From contig JAUPFV010000002.1 of NCBI GenBank assembly GCA_036936605.1, positions 341,126,654-341,190,653 of the forward strand: a stretch of 64,000 bases of DNA, given 5' to 3'. The notes below the pieces were generated by a model, which saw only the letters and a program-made list of their open reading frames with translations, had not been told where the DNA came from and did not search any database. Positions 9,543 to 20,010 of the stretch are shown here, piece by piece (the first letter of the stretch is position 1; each line of letters starts with the position of its first letter). Position numbers and translations under genes: made by a program. Source of the DNA: Limnanthes douglasii subsp. nivea (taxonomy: Eukaryota > Streptophyta > Magnoliopsida > Brassicales > Limnanthaceae).

Positions 9543-9955
9543 ATTGTGACAAGATATCAATGCATGGTATATAATGTATCACAAGCAGCATCATTAGCGT
9601 ATCTACCAATTTGTGGACGCCCACCCATGACCAAATCAACGATCATAGAAGTTGGGATTGCTTTCGTACATGGATGCCACTTTGTTCATGTAAGTATCTC
9701 ATCTTTTTACATTTTTTTACGTATTTAATCCATAATACATTAATTTCATATTTTTCCCCACAGATTACTTCTCCACCCGATGGACAATTGCCGCCATTAT
9801 ACCCCTGCTTGGGTGCTTACGCTACCAAAGAAGTGATTCAATGTGCGCATCCATACTACCGTAGCTTCAAGAAATTTACAAAACTAATGCCAATTAGGAA
9901 AATGAACTTGACCGAAATATCACATGTAACCGATTTGACTAGAGACGAAATTTGA
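9543..9955 (+). pseudogene. 3' end of a MULE-borne OTU/FAR1-like gene
   Basis: The frame is open from the LTR edge at 9543, runs through a PPMTKSTIIEVGIAFVHGCHFV block, reaches a GTAAGT donor (intron 9690-9763, ending CCCCACAG), and continues in frame (PPDGQLPPLYP) to TGA at 9953-9955. The pattern of a GCHFV motif followed by LPPL resembles the C-terminal catalytic part of OTU/FAR1-like proteins encoded by plant Mutator-like elements. Element A replaces everything upstream, so the gene is 5'-truncated. It converges with the minus-strand genes at 20011-22400 once B is removed. Assignment is by eye and moderate. Confidence 0.5.
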
Positions 9956-10000
9956 TGTAATTTTGTACGATGTTAAATTTGTTGTATTCCACTTATCTTA

Positions 10001-10005
10001 CCCGT
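10001..10005. repeat. Left target-site duplication of element B
   Basis: CCCGT precedes the left LTR and CCCCT (19378-19382) follows the right LTR. With one mismatch this is a plausible 5-bp TSD of an old insertion. Confidence 0.55.
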
Positions 10006-10339
10006 TGGTTTGGTTTATTTTAGGCTGGGGGTAGTTTGGTAAAATGTTCTGGTAAGTTTGAAGTATTTAGTGTTTAGTGTAAGGAGTAGTGAGATAATTG
10101 AGCAGCCTGCTTATATTAAATGTTGATCACCCTTATTGATGAGAGTGGTTGGGGTATTTATACTCTTAATTTAATGACCCATGGGCTTACCGGGTCAAGT
10201 TATGAAACCGGGTCAAATAGCTTAGTCAAAAAGGTGTTTCACATTTCTCATGTTTGGAGTTTTCAGTGGAATATTTTGGTCTAAATTGCCCCTGTCCGGA
10301 TTAAGCAGTGGGTTGTATCTGAAGTATCCAAACTCATCA
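10006..10339 (-). mobile_element. 3' LTR of element B (334 bp)
   Basis: It matches 19007-19377 throughout except for a 37-bp deletion after the ACCGGGTC stretch and scattered, mainly transition, differences. The minus-strand start is TGATGAGTTTGG. Its outer end on the plus strand, TGGTTTGG, gives the expected terminal CA. Confidence 0.9.
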
Positions 10340-10353
10340 GTAGCCCCTTTTTT
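10340..10353 (-). other. Polypurine tract of element B
   Basis: Minus-strand AAAAAAGGGGCTAC lies immediately upstream of the 3' LTR TGATGAG. This is the place where plus-strand DNA synthesis is primed. D has the equivalent GGGGGGCTAC at 53900. Confidence 0.7.
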
Positions 10354-10695
10354 AGGCCTCACTAAATATTTTTGGCAGGGCTAAAAAATCTATCAAACCA
10401 GTGTCAACTTCATCCGATCTGCTCGTATCGTCCGGACTAAGAAGTTAATTTTCAACATTAACCCAGTTCGAAGGTTATCAGGACTGGTTTCTCTTCCCAG
10501 AATTCTAAGAGTGTTCTTCTTGGATCGTGGGCCACATGTCAATATTTGATTCGACCTACCAGCCTTTATTTTTCCTATACCGGCGCACCCACTATGTCTA
10601 GAAAGTTACCTAGGCATTTGATTCTTCACACGTTTGCGCAGCCTTTAATCATTGCAAAACCCTCTTCAGCTTCTTCTAGGTAACTGTTACATTTT

Positions 10696-10745
10696 TACTG
10701 TTATATAAATACTCTTTCACTATTTCTTTGTCTTCCACACTTAAA
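10696..10745 (+). promoter_or_regulatory. TATA-box promoter of the B aORF
   Basis: TTATATAAATACTC at about 10701-10714 lies some 85 bp before the first ATG of the aORF frame, in the short spacer between the 3' LTR and the gene. A pyrimidine-rich start region (CTTTCACTATTTCTTTG) follows 15-30 bp downstream. It points opposite to the element's own transcription, so the aORF probably has its own Pol II promoter. Confidence 0.55.
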
Positions 10746-10786
10746 GCTCTTTTAAAGAGATTCCCATCTTTTCCTTCAAATCGTTC

Positions 10787-13660
10787 TTGAGAGGTTTTAT
10801 GTTCACAGCCGGAAACGCACTAGTTAAAGGCGGCTGGTTAAATTTATCAGAGTTAAAAAGAACGAAAAAAGTAGAAAGACATAGCCGTATCGCTGCCGGT
10901 CTCCCAGTTTCTCCAAGTGAGAAATCTAGTCAACCAACACAGAACGTCGATCAAGGGTCTTCCTCTTCCAAGAACCCAAGGCCCAGACAACTTTCATTCA
11001 AACCAAACGTTTCACCTTTTCCCTCTGGTTCTTCTGTTCAAGAGTCTTAACCTTTTGTGCTTAAAGAAAAAGCAGTTTCAAGTATCAGAAAGCCCTCTCC
11101 TTTTATTTCTATAGGTTCTGATACTGAAAAGTCTCCCCTCGTCGGATAACTCGCCAGACAAAAACCCAACCTATGCCTTTACTGTTAAAACCCTCTGGAT
11201 CAGAGGTATCTAAAGCAGCTTCACGGGCCAAGCCCTCCAGATCCTAACCTCTACCAGATTCTAGGCTTTCGGAGTCAACAAGCGCTCAACCATCCGAACA
11301 GCCTTCCATGCCAGAAACTAACCCCCCCCCTCCCTTCTTCTAAGGCCACTAACAAACCTTCCACGGTGATGGAAGAAATAATGGAAGACAGCATTGAGGA
11401 GGCTCCCTGTGAAACCGAGACGTTAGGTCAAACGGGAGATGCTGCTTCTGATAAGAAGGGAAAAAAGCAAGGTGAAAGTCTGTATGACTCATCCGGACTC
11501 GCTTCCGGAGTGCTTAGAGGGCAAGCTAGTCCTTTGTTTCAAACATGTTAGTGTCAAGTAACTGTTGGCCCTACAAAACATAAATTATATCTACACCCAT
11601 ACTGTTGAGTTGGGCCGAATCCAGAAAAAATAGGTGATTTCGGAGTTAGTAAAGGTAAGGATACCTATTACTTCGGAGACTCCCATGGACTGCAAGCTTA
11701 ATGAGGTGGTAATTTTCACCGAAGTGCTAAATTGAGGACTCTGATTTCCATTGGACCCAGAAATTGTCAGGTACTTCCACTTGGTTAAACTTTTCCCTAG
11801 CCAGCTAAGCCCCAATGCCTGGTACTCTCTTCTTTCTTGCATCATGGCATCAAGGCTGTCGAAAATCCCACTTCTGATGGAGCAGTTTGCTGTTGTGGCA
11901 AGCTTGTGCAAGAATCATCAGATTTCATTCCACCATCACAATATGTGGGAACAACTTTAAAGTTTTAGATGACTTTCTGGAGTCCAAAAAGAACTGGAGG
12001 ACATAATTTCTGTTTTTCAGTGGGACATGGGAAAATGACAAGAAGATTAAGGCCAACACTAATCCCAGCATGCTGACTAGCATGTGGAAAAGTACTGGTA
12101 ATTCCCTTTCTTTTCTTTATCTTTCATGTTTTTTTTAAACCGTAAGTGTTTTCCTATTCTGATTGGATTGTCACTCCTTTTCAGTGCTGCCGAAGGAGTT
12201 CACCGGACATTTGGAGGATGGGCAAAAGACCTGTGTAAAACTCAATGCATGGGCTGCAGAGCACTGGGGGAATATCTTCCATAATTTCTTCACATCAGGC
12301 AATTTAGTGAGGTCCCATCTTTGGAACACCACCGGTCGGAGAGACCTCACATGGGAAGAGCTAACTACCCTTCCTCCTCCTGGAGTGATTCTCAAAAGGA
12401 TAGAGGCCAGGGAAGGAAATTTTTTCATACCTTTCAGAGCAAAGGCTTCCAGCAAGAAGAAGAAAGCTGCAATAAAGTTGGTTCAAGCAGCCACAGAGAG
12501 GACTGGTTCGGGGAACCAAAGGGGAATTGATGCAGCCCTGCTCAAAGCAGTTGAGGTTGAAACAGTGAGGGAGGATGAAGAGTCGCAGAACCCACCAAAG
12601 CCACCTAAGAAGGATAGGAAAAGGAGGGCCAGCAGTGATGAGAAAGTTGCTTAGAAGAAGAAGGTCACCCTGGGAGAAGATATAATTCTTCATCCTTGGG
12701 AAATCCAACCTTCACCAGCCCCTGCTGATCCTACCTTGCAAGAGATAATCCCAACAGATCTGCAGTCCAGAGAGATTGTTGGGGGAGGGATTGATGAAGT
12801 GGACATTAGTTCCTTCAAGACATTGATTTGTACTTAAATGATCTGAGAAGGATGATTTCGCAGGTCCCTACCGCCCCTCCAGCTCTGCTAATATGGTGAC
12901 CTTTAATGGTAAAACTTTCTCTGTTTCTAGAGAGTAGGATGTCCCGAGCCACTCCTTCCTCGGTCATATCTGGCCCATACTTGATCTGGAAAGGCAGGTG
13001 AAATATTAGACCAAACTCATCAACTCCCTCACCTCTGACAAGAAATATTTATCGACCAGCCTCTTAAACGCTAACCAAAGCATAGAGGAACTCAAGAAAG
13101 AGATGGAGGTATTGAAGAAGGACAAAGAGGACTCAGCAAGTAAGTTAGCTACATCATAGGCAACCAGAACTGAGCTTCAGACTAAGTATTCAAGCTTAGA
13201 AAAAGACCTCACAATGTTGAAGGAGGAAGTGAAGACCAAAGATGGTTTCATTCAAACCTTAACTATTGAGAAGACTAAATTGGAGAGCACTATATCAGAG
13301 ATGATCTAGAGAATGAGGATTTAAAGAGCCAGCAGAAGCAACCTATTCAGGCAGTTATTGATAAGTATACCAATGAAGTAATAGACTCCTTAGATAAAAG
13401 AGATGATGGAGTCAAGTCTGACATGGTGCTGCTCTTCCATAAGACTTTTCCGAAGAGGGCTCTTGGTCCCTTATGGAAATATGTAGAATACGAAGACCTC
13501 CCATTTCATACTATGGCAGATGGCGATAAACACAACTACTCCAGTGGGATAGACTCCACTACTGATGACGAAGAAGAAACTGGTGAGAGTTCGAGCGCCG
13601 AACTCACAAGTCCTAAAAAGGTGATGGTGGTGAAGGAGCGTCCGAAGGGAACAAGCCCTA
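10787..13660 (+). pseudogene. aORF of element B: spliced coiled-coil protein gene
   Basis: The ATG at 10787 (or 10799) opens a basic, Ser/Pro-rich N-terminus to 11050. More Ser/Pro-rich text follows, then the Transposase_28-like helical domain at 11600-11960 (LSPNAWYSLLSCIMAS). A GT-AG intron at 12098-12184 joins GTGGAAAAGTACTG to TGCTGCCGAAGG in frame. Exon 2 is open for 12185-12652 (DLTWEELTTLPPPGV, KKDRKRR basic patch). Then come a decayed coiled coil (13000-13380) and the open C-terminal block 13423-13660 (LGPLWKYVEYED, acidic Ser-rich). Stops at about 11048, 11550, 12652 and in the coiled coil show it is dead. The gene is convergent with integrase. Confidence 0.7.
12098..12184 (+). other. 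Intron of the B aORF (87 bp)
   Basis: The donor is CTG|GTAATT and the acceptor CCTTTTCAG|TGCTGCC. The insert is T-rich with an upstream TGATTGG branch-like stretch. The reading frame is open on both sides and joins in phase. A retains the donor at the same codon (AAGAGCACA-A|GTAAGT, 1891). Confidence 0.6.
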
Positions 13661-13684
13661 AGGTCTTATATTATTTTTTGTCTT

Positions 13685-13810
13685 TTCAATCAGTTAAAGT
13701 CCTTGGATGGCCAAGGCATATTTTGTACTATTATTCGGTTAAAGTCTGAATATGTCCTTTGAAAACCTAAAGTCCTTGGATGGCCAAGTCATCTTTTGTT
13801 CTCCTGTTCG
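13685..13810 (+). repeat. aORF 3' UTR repeated hairpin motif (element B)
   Basis: Two copies of AAAGTCCTTGGATGGCCAAG lie about 90 bp apart, each followed by a CATNTTTTGT stretch and a TCGGTT motif. The CTTGG/CCAAG arms form a small hairpin. The same doublet follows the aORF in A. Confidence 0.6.
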
Positions 13811-14107
13811 GTTTGAGTCTGAATAGGTTTAATTTATCAGACTTCCTTTTATTTAATACTTTCTTTTCTTTATATTTTTGATGGCTAATTTAAGTAGCCT
13901 AGCATTTCATAAGTATTATAGTGAGAGTGTTTAATATCTTCGATGACATATATTTAATGGTCATCACTTCACCAAGTTTATCCGGTCTACTAAAGACCCA
14001 AACTGTTGAACATGTGATTTATACTTGCATTGAATTGTAGTAAAACCACTCCGAATATTTTAAGAAGGCATCATATATTATTGAATAAAATACCAGACAC
14101 TTCATTA

Positions 14108-14145
14108 AAACCACCCCGCGCCACCAGGGTAGGAAAGAGTATGCC
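14108..14145. promoter_or_regulatory. Conserved convergent-gene boundary block (element B)
   Basis: CGCGCCACCAGGG...GGAAAGAGTATG is nearly identical to the block of A at 3676-3712. It lies between the aORF 3' region and the integrase C-terminus. It is the best conserved non-coding stretch of the family in this window. Confidence 0.55.
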
Positions 14146-14214
14146 CCCTAATATTTACATTGATATCTAACAAGTAAATATTTACACAAAAAACATTATT
14201 CTAAATATAACCTG

Positions 14215-15290
14215 ATATGTTCAATATTCCATGGGTGCTTCAGAACTCTCCCTTCTTTGTCCTAAAGTCTATATGTCCCAGGTTTATGTTTTTCACAGAC
14301 CTCATAAGGGCCTTCCCAGTTCGGAGCCAACTTACCGAACTGCTTCTCCTTGGTGTGTAAGAAAACTTTTCTTAACACCTTATCTCCTAGTTGAAAATCT
14401 CTTCTCTTGACCTTGGAAGAAAATCTACTCTTCATCAAACCTTGGTAATGAGTTGTTTTTAAGTGAGCTTTAACCCTTTTTTTCTTCTATTAAGTCCAAT
14501 TGATTCTTAATTGTTATCTCATTAGCTTGTTCGGAATAGTTGTGGACCCTATATGATGGTAGGGTTGCTTCTATATGGGTAATTGCATCCATCCCATACA
14601 CCGAAGCAAAAGGAAACTCTTGTGTAGCACCTCGGGGATTAGTTTGGTACGCCCACAACACTTCTTGCAAATAGCTTGGCCAAATCCCCGCAGCTCCTTG
14701 TAGATTATTTTTTAATCCGGACAAAATAGTTTTGTTGGCAACTTCAACCTGGCCATTTGCTTGTGGATGGAAAGGAGAATAAAAACAATGTTGAATTCCC
14801 CTAGAAGCACAAAAATTCTCCATATCCTTGTTATCAAACTGTGGCCCGTTGTCTATGGTAATCTTTTGAAGGATCCCAAATCTGCAATATATATTGGATA
14901 AGATAAATTTAATGACAGCCTTCAAAGTGCTTCCTGCCAAAGGAGTTGCCTCTATCCACTTTGAGAAGTAATCAACAGCAACTATAATAGTTATGCACCC
15001 TCCGGATGCCATAGGCAGAGGTTCAACTAAGTCCAATCCCCAACGGGCAAAAGGTACTAGCTCAGAAATAGACTACATAGGTACTGCTGGCACATGAATT
15101 TCATTGCCATACCTTTGACATGGATCACACTTCTTTACCATTTCTTTAGCATCTACCATTATGGATGGCCAATAGTACCCAGCCAATAACACTCTTCGGG
15201 TTAGTGCCCTATACCCATAATGTGTTGATCCTTTTCCATCGTGTAGTTCGGATAAAACGACTTGAGATTCTTCAACCCCCAAACAACGTA
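14215..15290 (-). pseudogene. Integrase of element B
   Basis: The HHCC zinc region is at 15282-15073 (LHDG, THYGYRAL, KKCDPCQRYG). The catalytic core is in the open frame 15036-14470: Asp in MDLVEPL (residue 2), Asp62 in IDNGPQF and Glu98 in QVEVANK. Asp62 to Glu98 has exactly 35 residues between, the DD35E spacing. The C-terminal GPY-type domain continues to about 14215 in another frame (ending before the boundary block). A stop near 15073 separates zinc and core domains. It is the best preserved integrase in the window and shows which residues A has lost. Confidence 0.85.
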
Positions 15291-15298
15291 GGAGAGGT

Positions 15299-16045
15299 CT
15301 ACTGAAAGTTTTTTTTATAGAGAACTCCCCTTATTATTAAAAAACCACGGGCCTTGTGTTTAATGTTTCTTGTCATAGCTTTATCCGGAGACAAAACCCC
15401 ATCAGAATTATATTGAATAAGGGAAAACCTCCAGTCTTTAGGCTGAATAACCAGTATGCTCAAGCTTTCCCCATATTCCTTTCTTTGGCTTAGTTGTATC
15501 GATAGATATTCTCGTATGTGAATCCAAGGGTAGGACTCTGAATACGCTATGGTTGCCAAAGAATCTGCCAGTATATTCTCTGATCTAGGAATATGCTCAA
15601 AACAAATACTTTTGAAGTTGGTTGCCACCTCTTTCAGGATGAGTAAGTATTTGATTAGTTGCTCCTTATTAGCCTCAGACTGACTTTGAGCATGATGGAT
15701 AAGAAGCTGAGAGTCACTTATCAAAGGAACTCTCTTAGCCCCACATAGGAAAGCCAATTTAAGACAAGCTATAGTTGCTTCATATTCGGATCCATTGTTA
15801 GAGGCCGTGAACCCGAAGCATATAGCCTGATACATCGTATCACCATATGGAGAGGTTAGACAAATTCCAGCTCCACAACCCATTGTGCTTGAACCACCAT
15901 CAGTTCGGACTACCCATTCTTTCTTGGTTTTCTCTCCTGAAGTTTGTTTAAAGTTCATGTCCGAATGGAATTCTACCAGGAAGTCAGCCACTGATTGAGC
16001 TTCGATAGCCGCTCGTAGAGAAACATCAATGTTGTAATCGCCCAA
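15299..16045 (-). CDS. Second (archaeal-type) RNase H of element B, open 248-aa frame
   Basis: All four expected acidic residues are present: Asp49 in RTDGGSS, Glu87 in GSEYEA, Asp111 in ISDSQLL and Asp161 in LADSLA. This D-E-D-D set is that of RNase HI enzymes. The domain follows the usual RT/RNase H module and precedes integrase, the order found in Tat elements. The C-terminal part (from about residue 170) is the connection to the integrase zinc domain. The Met at 16045 is internal to the ancestral polyprotein, so the frame is a preserved fragment rather than a separate gene. Confidence 0.8.
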   Translation of the reverse strand: MGDYNIDVSLRAAIEAQSVADFLVEFHSDMNFKQTSGEKTKKEWVVRTDGGSSTMGCGAGICLTSPYGDTMYQAICFGFTASNNGSEYEATIACLKLAFLCGAKRVPLISDSQLLIHHAQSQSEANKEQLIKYLLILKEVATNFKSICFEHIPRSENILADSLATIAYSESYPWIHIREYLSIQLSQRKEYGESLSILVIQPKDWRFSLIQYNSDGVLSPDKAMTRNIKHKARGFLIIRGVLYKKNFQ

Positions 16046-16138
16046 TTCTACTCACCACTTGGTCATCCTGCTTGATATGTCTGCCTTCTGAAGAACATTC
16101 TTTAATGGGAAAGATGTATGGACAATGATGGAATGAGA

Positions 16139-16618
16139 CTAAAAATACGGCCTCATCTTTCTTGCCGCAATTACTAAGGATAGTGCCAACCTTTCAAGCT
16201 TGAAGTACATTTTCTCAACATCTATTAAACTTTTGCTGATGTAGTACACCGGACAAGGATAATTGTCCACTTCTCTTACCAATACTGAACTTATAGCACA
16301 TTCTAACACAACCAAGTATACATAGAGTGTTTCTCCTTGAATAGGTTTAAAAAGAATTTTTTGTGAGGATAAGTGTTTCTTTATCTCATCAAAAGCTTGG
16401 CTGCACTGTGGAGACCAATTAAAATCTTTAGCATTCTTCAAGGTTTGGAAAAACGGAGCACATTTGTCCGGAGACCTTGAAATAAAACGATTCAGGGTGG
16501 CCAATCTTCCAGTGAGCCTCTGGACTTCTTTAATATTCCGAGGAGGATCCATCTCCAATAGGGAATTAAGCTGATCCGGATCGAGTTGTATTCCTTTCTC
16601 GCTTATCACATAACCCAA
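16139..16618 (-). pseudogene. RT thumb/connection and first RNase H of element B
   Basis: An open 159-aa frame holds GYVISEKGIQLDPDQL, LTGRLATLNRFISRS, QAFDEIKKHLSS, ETLYVYLVV and PVYYISKSLIDVEKMY. These are the conserved RT-to-RNase H motifs of gypsy elements. It stops at 16139, just before the linker to the second RNase H. It is the reference for the slippage-damaged segment at 6061-6192 in A. Confidence 0.8.
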
Positions 16619-17400
16619 AACCTTTCTAGATCAAACCCCAAAGACATATTTTTTCTGAATTTAAGTTTCAAATTCACAACTATCAAATTAGAAAATGTTT
16701 CTTGAAGATAAATTATATGCAAATCCTCCTCCAGGCTTTTAACCACCATGTCATCTATGTATACCTCCATATTTCCACCAATCTGACTAGCGAATGTTTT
16801 GTTCACCAACCTCTGATAAGTAGCCCCAACATTCTATAACCCAAAAGGCATCACCTTGTAGAAATGGAGACCTCTGTCTGTTATAAAGGTAGTATGATCT
16901 TGATCCTTTGGATCCACCTGTATTTGGTTCTACCCAGAGAAAGCATCCATGAAGGACATCAACTTGTTTCTCGACATTGAGTCTACAAACTGATCTATCC
17001 GGGGGACTGGATAAAGGTCTTTTTGGCAAGCTCTGTTGAGGTCAGTGAAATCAATACACATACGCCATTTCCCATTCTTTTTCTTGACCAACACCGGATT
17101 GGTAGTCGACAAAGGATACTGGGATTCTTTTATGTATCCAATCTTAGTAAGCTGGTCAACCTCTTAAACTATCACATCAGCTTTTTCCATAGAAAAAGCT
17201 CTCCTTTTCTGTACAACAGGTGTACATCACTCCAGATTAACAACTTGTGTAAATTAAATCTTGCGGGAACTCCGGTTACATCACCATTGCACCAAGCAAA
17301 GACATGCTGATTGATTAGTAAAAAGGACAACAATTTCTTTTTCAGCTCCGGCGTCATTCTGGAACCAATTTTAATATTTTTACCCTCTACAAGGGAGTGG
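16606..17400 (-). pseudogene. Reverse transcriptase of element B
   Basis: From right to left: the RT N-terminal part with MTPELKKKLLSFL (17357-17172), the fingers/palm with KKNGKWRMCIDFTDLNRACQKD (17112-16930), and the active site YIDD in EVYIDDMVVKS (16809-16606). Stops (for example in the W/Y of FSGYNQI near 16932) and frame changes interrupt it. It retains the roughly 250 bp that A has lost. Confidence 0.8.
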
Positions 17401-17489
17401 TTTTCAATCTCTTCAATCGGTATTATAACACTAGGAGCCTCTCTGGGGTCATCAATCTCACCCTCTCCCTCAAAAGGCTCCAGTAAATG

Positions 17490-17800
17490 CTAATCTTCAT
17501 TAATCCGAACTGCTCCCAAATTTTTAGGAGAATGAGCAGTTTCATAGCACTCCCTCGCTATCTTCTGATTACTTCGAATAACACCTACTTGCCCTTGAAT
17601 TGCATACTTCAAACACTGATGGACTGTTGAGGCCACAACATGCATTCTCGAAAGCCAAGATCTCCCAAAAATCGCATTATAGGATGTGGGCAATCTACCA
17701 CAACAAATAGCACCCTCGCCATCTTTTTAAAAAGCCCTTTGCCCAATAACACTTATTCCTCAAATTCGCTAATTACATCCGCATAGCTACCTGCAAACCA
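17490..17800 (-). pseudogene. Protease remnant of element B
   Basis: The C-terminal part of the retropepsin region is open (NAIFGRSWLSRMHVVAS, VHQCLKYAIQGQVGV, KNLGAVRINED; 17693-17490). The active-site DTG segment is missing. The sequence jumps from the SEFE flap region at about 17780 straight into gag-like text, so several hundred bases have been deleted compared with A. Confidence 0.7.
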
Positions 17801-18965
17801 CTCAGGTTGACCCCAATGACCTATTTTAGCTCTTGACTACTGGCTCTGAGACTGATTTTGGTTGGACTGAGTCTGTTTAGCCCGGTTGGACCCTTGTTAG
17901 TCTCGTTAGCCTTATATTTGGACTGGTTCTGAGCTGTTGGGGTGGACCTCACTTGACGGTGCACCCTGGTTTTCTTGGTTTCTTCCACATTAATCTATTT
18001 TCCCACCTGATTCAACAGGTCACCCCAGGTCATGGCTTTCTTCCGGGTCATTAAATCAGCCAAGTTCCCGGGGTTCAACCCTTGTCTTAGAGATGCAATT
18101 GCCACTTGTTCAAAACAATCTATTAATCCATTCTCTGTATTCACGAATTGACTTATATAATCCTTTCAAGACTCATTTGGTTCTTCAAGACAATGGATTA
18201 TGGTGTCTCCATTGCCCTTTACCTTTCTACTCCCAACAAATTGCCTTCAGAAGGCAACCCAGAATGCATCAAAGTTTCTAATGCACCCCTGGGGTAAGGT
18301 GTTATACCACTTAAGAGCACTTCCTGTAAAAGTTTGAGAGAATGCTCTACACAATAGTCTGTCATCATCATCAAAAATCATCATGAATTTCTTAAATTTC
18401 TCAAATGGTTGTCCGGATCTTTACTTCCATCATACTTCTCCATTTTGGAGCTATCAAATCTTTTGGGTATGTTTCGTGATAGTATTTTGGTAGACAAAGG
18501 TGACTGTTTCCATTTCTTATTACGACTAAAAACTTTTTCTTGAATATTTTTTTGATAAGCTTCATCTTTTTTCTGGATCTATCTTCATCACTACTTGAGG
18601 ACAAAGATTCCTCAAGCTTAGCCTCATTCGAAGAGCTACTGGACGACTATGAATCTGATTTTTCAAAAAGTTTGGACCGATATGTCTTCTTAGAGCTCAT
18701 GTGAGTCATTTTTGAACTCAAATGAATCTTTATTTATGGATTATTCTCCCTAGGTTTGTCAGTATGATGAATAGCCGACGCCTTTGATTTCCCCCGTATA
18801 CCCTTTTATGCTTGTTTTATGGCCTTTAACGCCTCTATTTTTGCTCTCAACTTGTCTCGCTCTTCAATGGTGTATTCTTTGTTTTCCCCAACCGTTTCCA
18901 CCACATGAGGTGGTTCCTTGCCCGTTCGCATCTATCCAAACAGTTTTTTTACTAGTTTTGAATGC
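17801..18965 (-). pseudogene. gag remnant of element B
   Basis: Fragmented frames match the gag of C: KRFDSSKMEKYDGSKDPDNHL near 18450, RVHRQVRSTPTAQNQ near 17940, and the Ser-rich linker near 18600-18640. Many stops and frameshifts are present. It is the most decayed part of B. Confidence 0.65.
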
Positions 18966-18985
18966 AAGATTCAGGCACCTTCGTG

Positions 18986-19003
18986 CTCCCACTCTGGTCT
19001 CCA
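18986..19003 (-). other. Primer binding site of element B
   Basis: Minus-strand TGGAGACCAGAGTGGGAG lies 3 bases inside the 5' LTR end (19007). It is in the same place as the PBS of A and C and shares the GTGGGAG end. Confidence 0.5.
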
Positions 19004-19006
19004 ATT

Positions 19007-19377
19007 CGGTTTGGTTTATTTTGGGCTGGGGGTAGTTTGGTAAAGTGTTTTGGTAAGTTTGAAGTATTTAGTGTTTAGTGTAAGGGGTAGTGAGATAATT
19101 GAGCAGCCCGCTTGTATTAAATGTTGATCACCCTCATTAATGAGAGTGGTTGGGCTAATTATACTCTTAATTTAATGACCCATGAGCTTACCGGGTCAAG
19201 TTATGAAACCGAGTCGAGTTTAAGGACCCATTAGTCTTTTAAGTAGATTACCAAATAGCTTAGTCAAAAAGGTGTTTCACATTTGTCATGTTCGGATTAT
19301 TTAGTGGAATGTTTTGGTTCGAATTTCCCCTGTCCGGATTAAGCACTGGGTTGTGTCTGAAGTATCCGAACTCATCA
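19007..19377 (-). mobile_element. 5' LTR of element B (371 bp)
   Basis: Minus-strand start is TGATGAGTTCGG. It contains paired CCGGAC/TCCGGA motifs and a TATA-like core, and ends AATAAACCAAACC. It is the longer of the two B LTRs, because the left copy has lost 37 bp. CCCCT follows at 19378. Confidence 0.9.
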
Positions 19378-19510
19378 CCCCTTAACACCAAACATCATTT
19401 TAGTTATAGTTTTATTTAAGTTCAATTAATATTTGGCAATTAGATGCATTAAAATGGGTCAATTATTGAGTTTTAAACAATTGTCGTCGCATGCAATCAT
19501 TTTTTGCAAG

Positions 19511-19800
19511 CGTCACATGCGACAACAGTTCAAAATACTAGCTTAGTTTTCATACCAAAGACTGTCATATCACAAGGTTTAAATGTGATTGTCTTTCAAA
19601 CCCGTCGCGTGCGACGATAGTTCAAAATTTTGGCAGCGATTTTGTACCAGAGACATGTATGTCGCAAGGTCGATTTACGACGTTGTTTTGCAGCTGTCGC
19701 ATGCGATGACAGTTTAAAATTTAGGCACAAGTTTCTTAGCAGAGACATGCCTTTCGTAAGGTTGAAATGCGACGGTGTTTTGGACCCATCGCATGCGACC
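19511..19800. repeat. 92-bp tandem array with GTCGCATGCGAC palindromes
   Basis: Units start at 19511, 19603, 19695 and 19787 (last partial), an exact 92-bp period. Each opens with a variant of the perfect 12-bp palindrome GTCGCATGCGAC followed by CAGTTCAAAAT. The second half has a CAGAGACATG...TCGCAAGGT block. A further degenerate half unit begins at 19482. The palindrome reappears near 22440-22510. Confidence 0.9.
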
Positions 19801-20010
19801 TTTTTATTACAATTTGCCTCATATTTTCAAGCAAATATATGAAAATTAAATTTTGAATACAAATAAATGCATACAAAACAAGACAATTCAACGTAAACAA
19901 CATAGGACTCAAAATCAAACAACATCTTAACGAAACATAAGAATTAATCAACACATAAAAACTAATCAACACATAAAAACTAAAAAACACAACTCAAAAA
20001 ACATGAATGC

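Larger units (their letters stand above)
10006..19377 (-). mobile_element. Complete Ty3/gypsy Tat-lineage element B (9.37 kb)
   Basis: The element has two LTRs (10006-10339 and 19007-19377), PBS, polypurine tract and the same gene order as A. The pol genes are on the minus strand and a convergent aORF occupies 10787-13660. The LTRs differ at about 26 of 334 aligned positions (roughly 8%), plus a 37-bp deletion in the left one. The insertion is therefore old, and gag and protease are badly decayed. The second RNase H and the integrase core remain open. It sits in the 3' flank of the MULE gene that ends at 9955. Confidence 0.9.
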
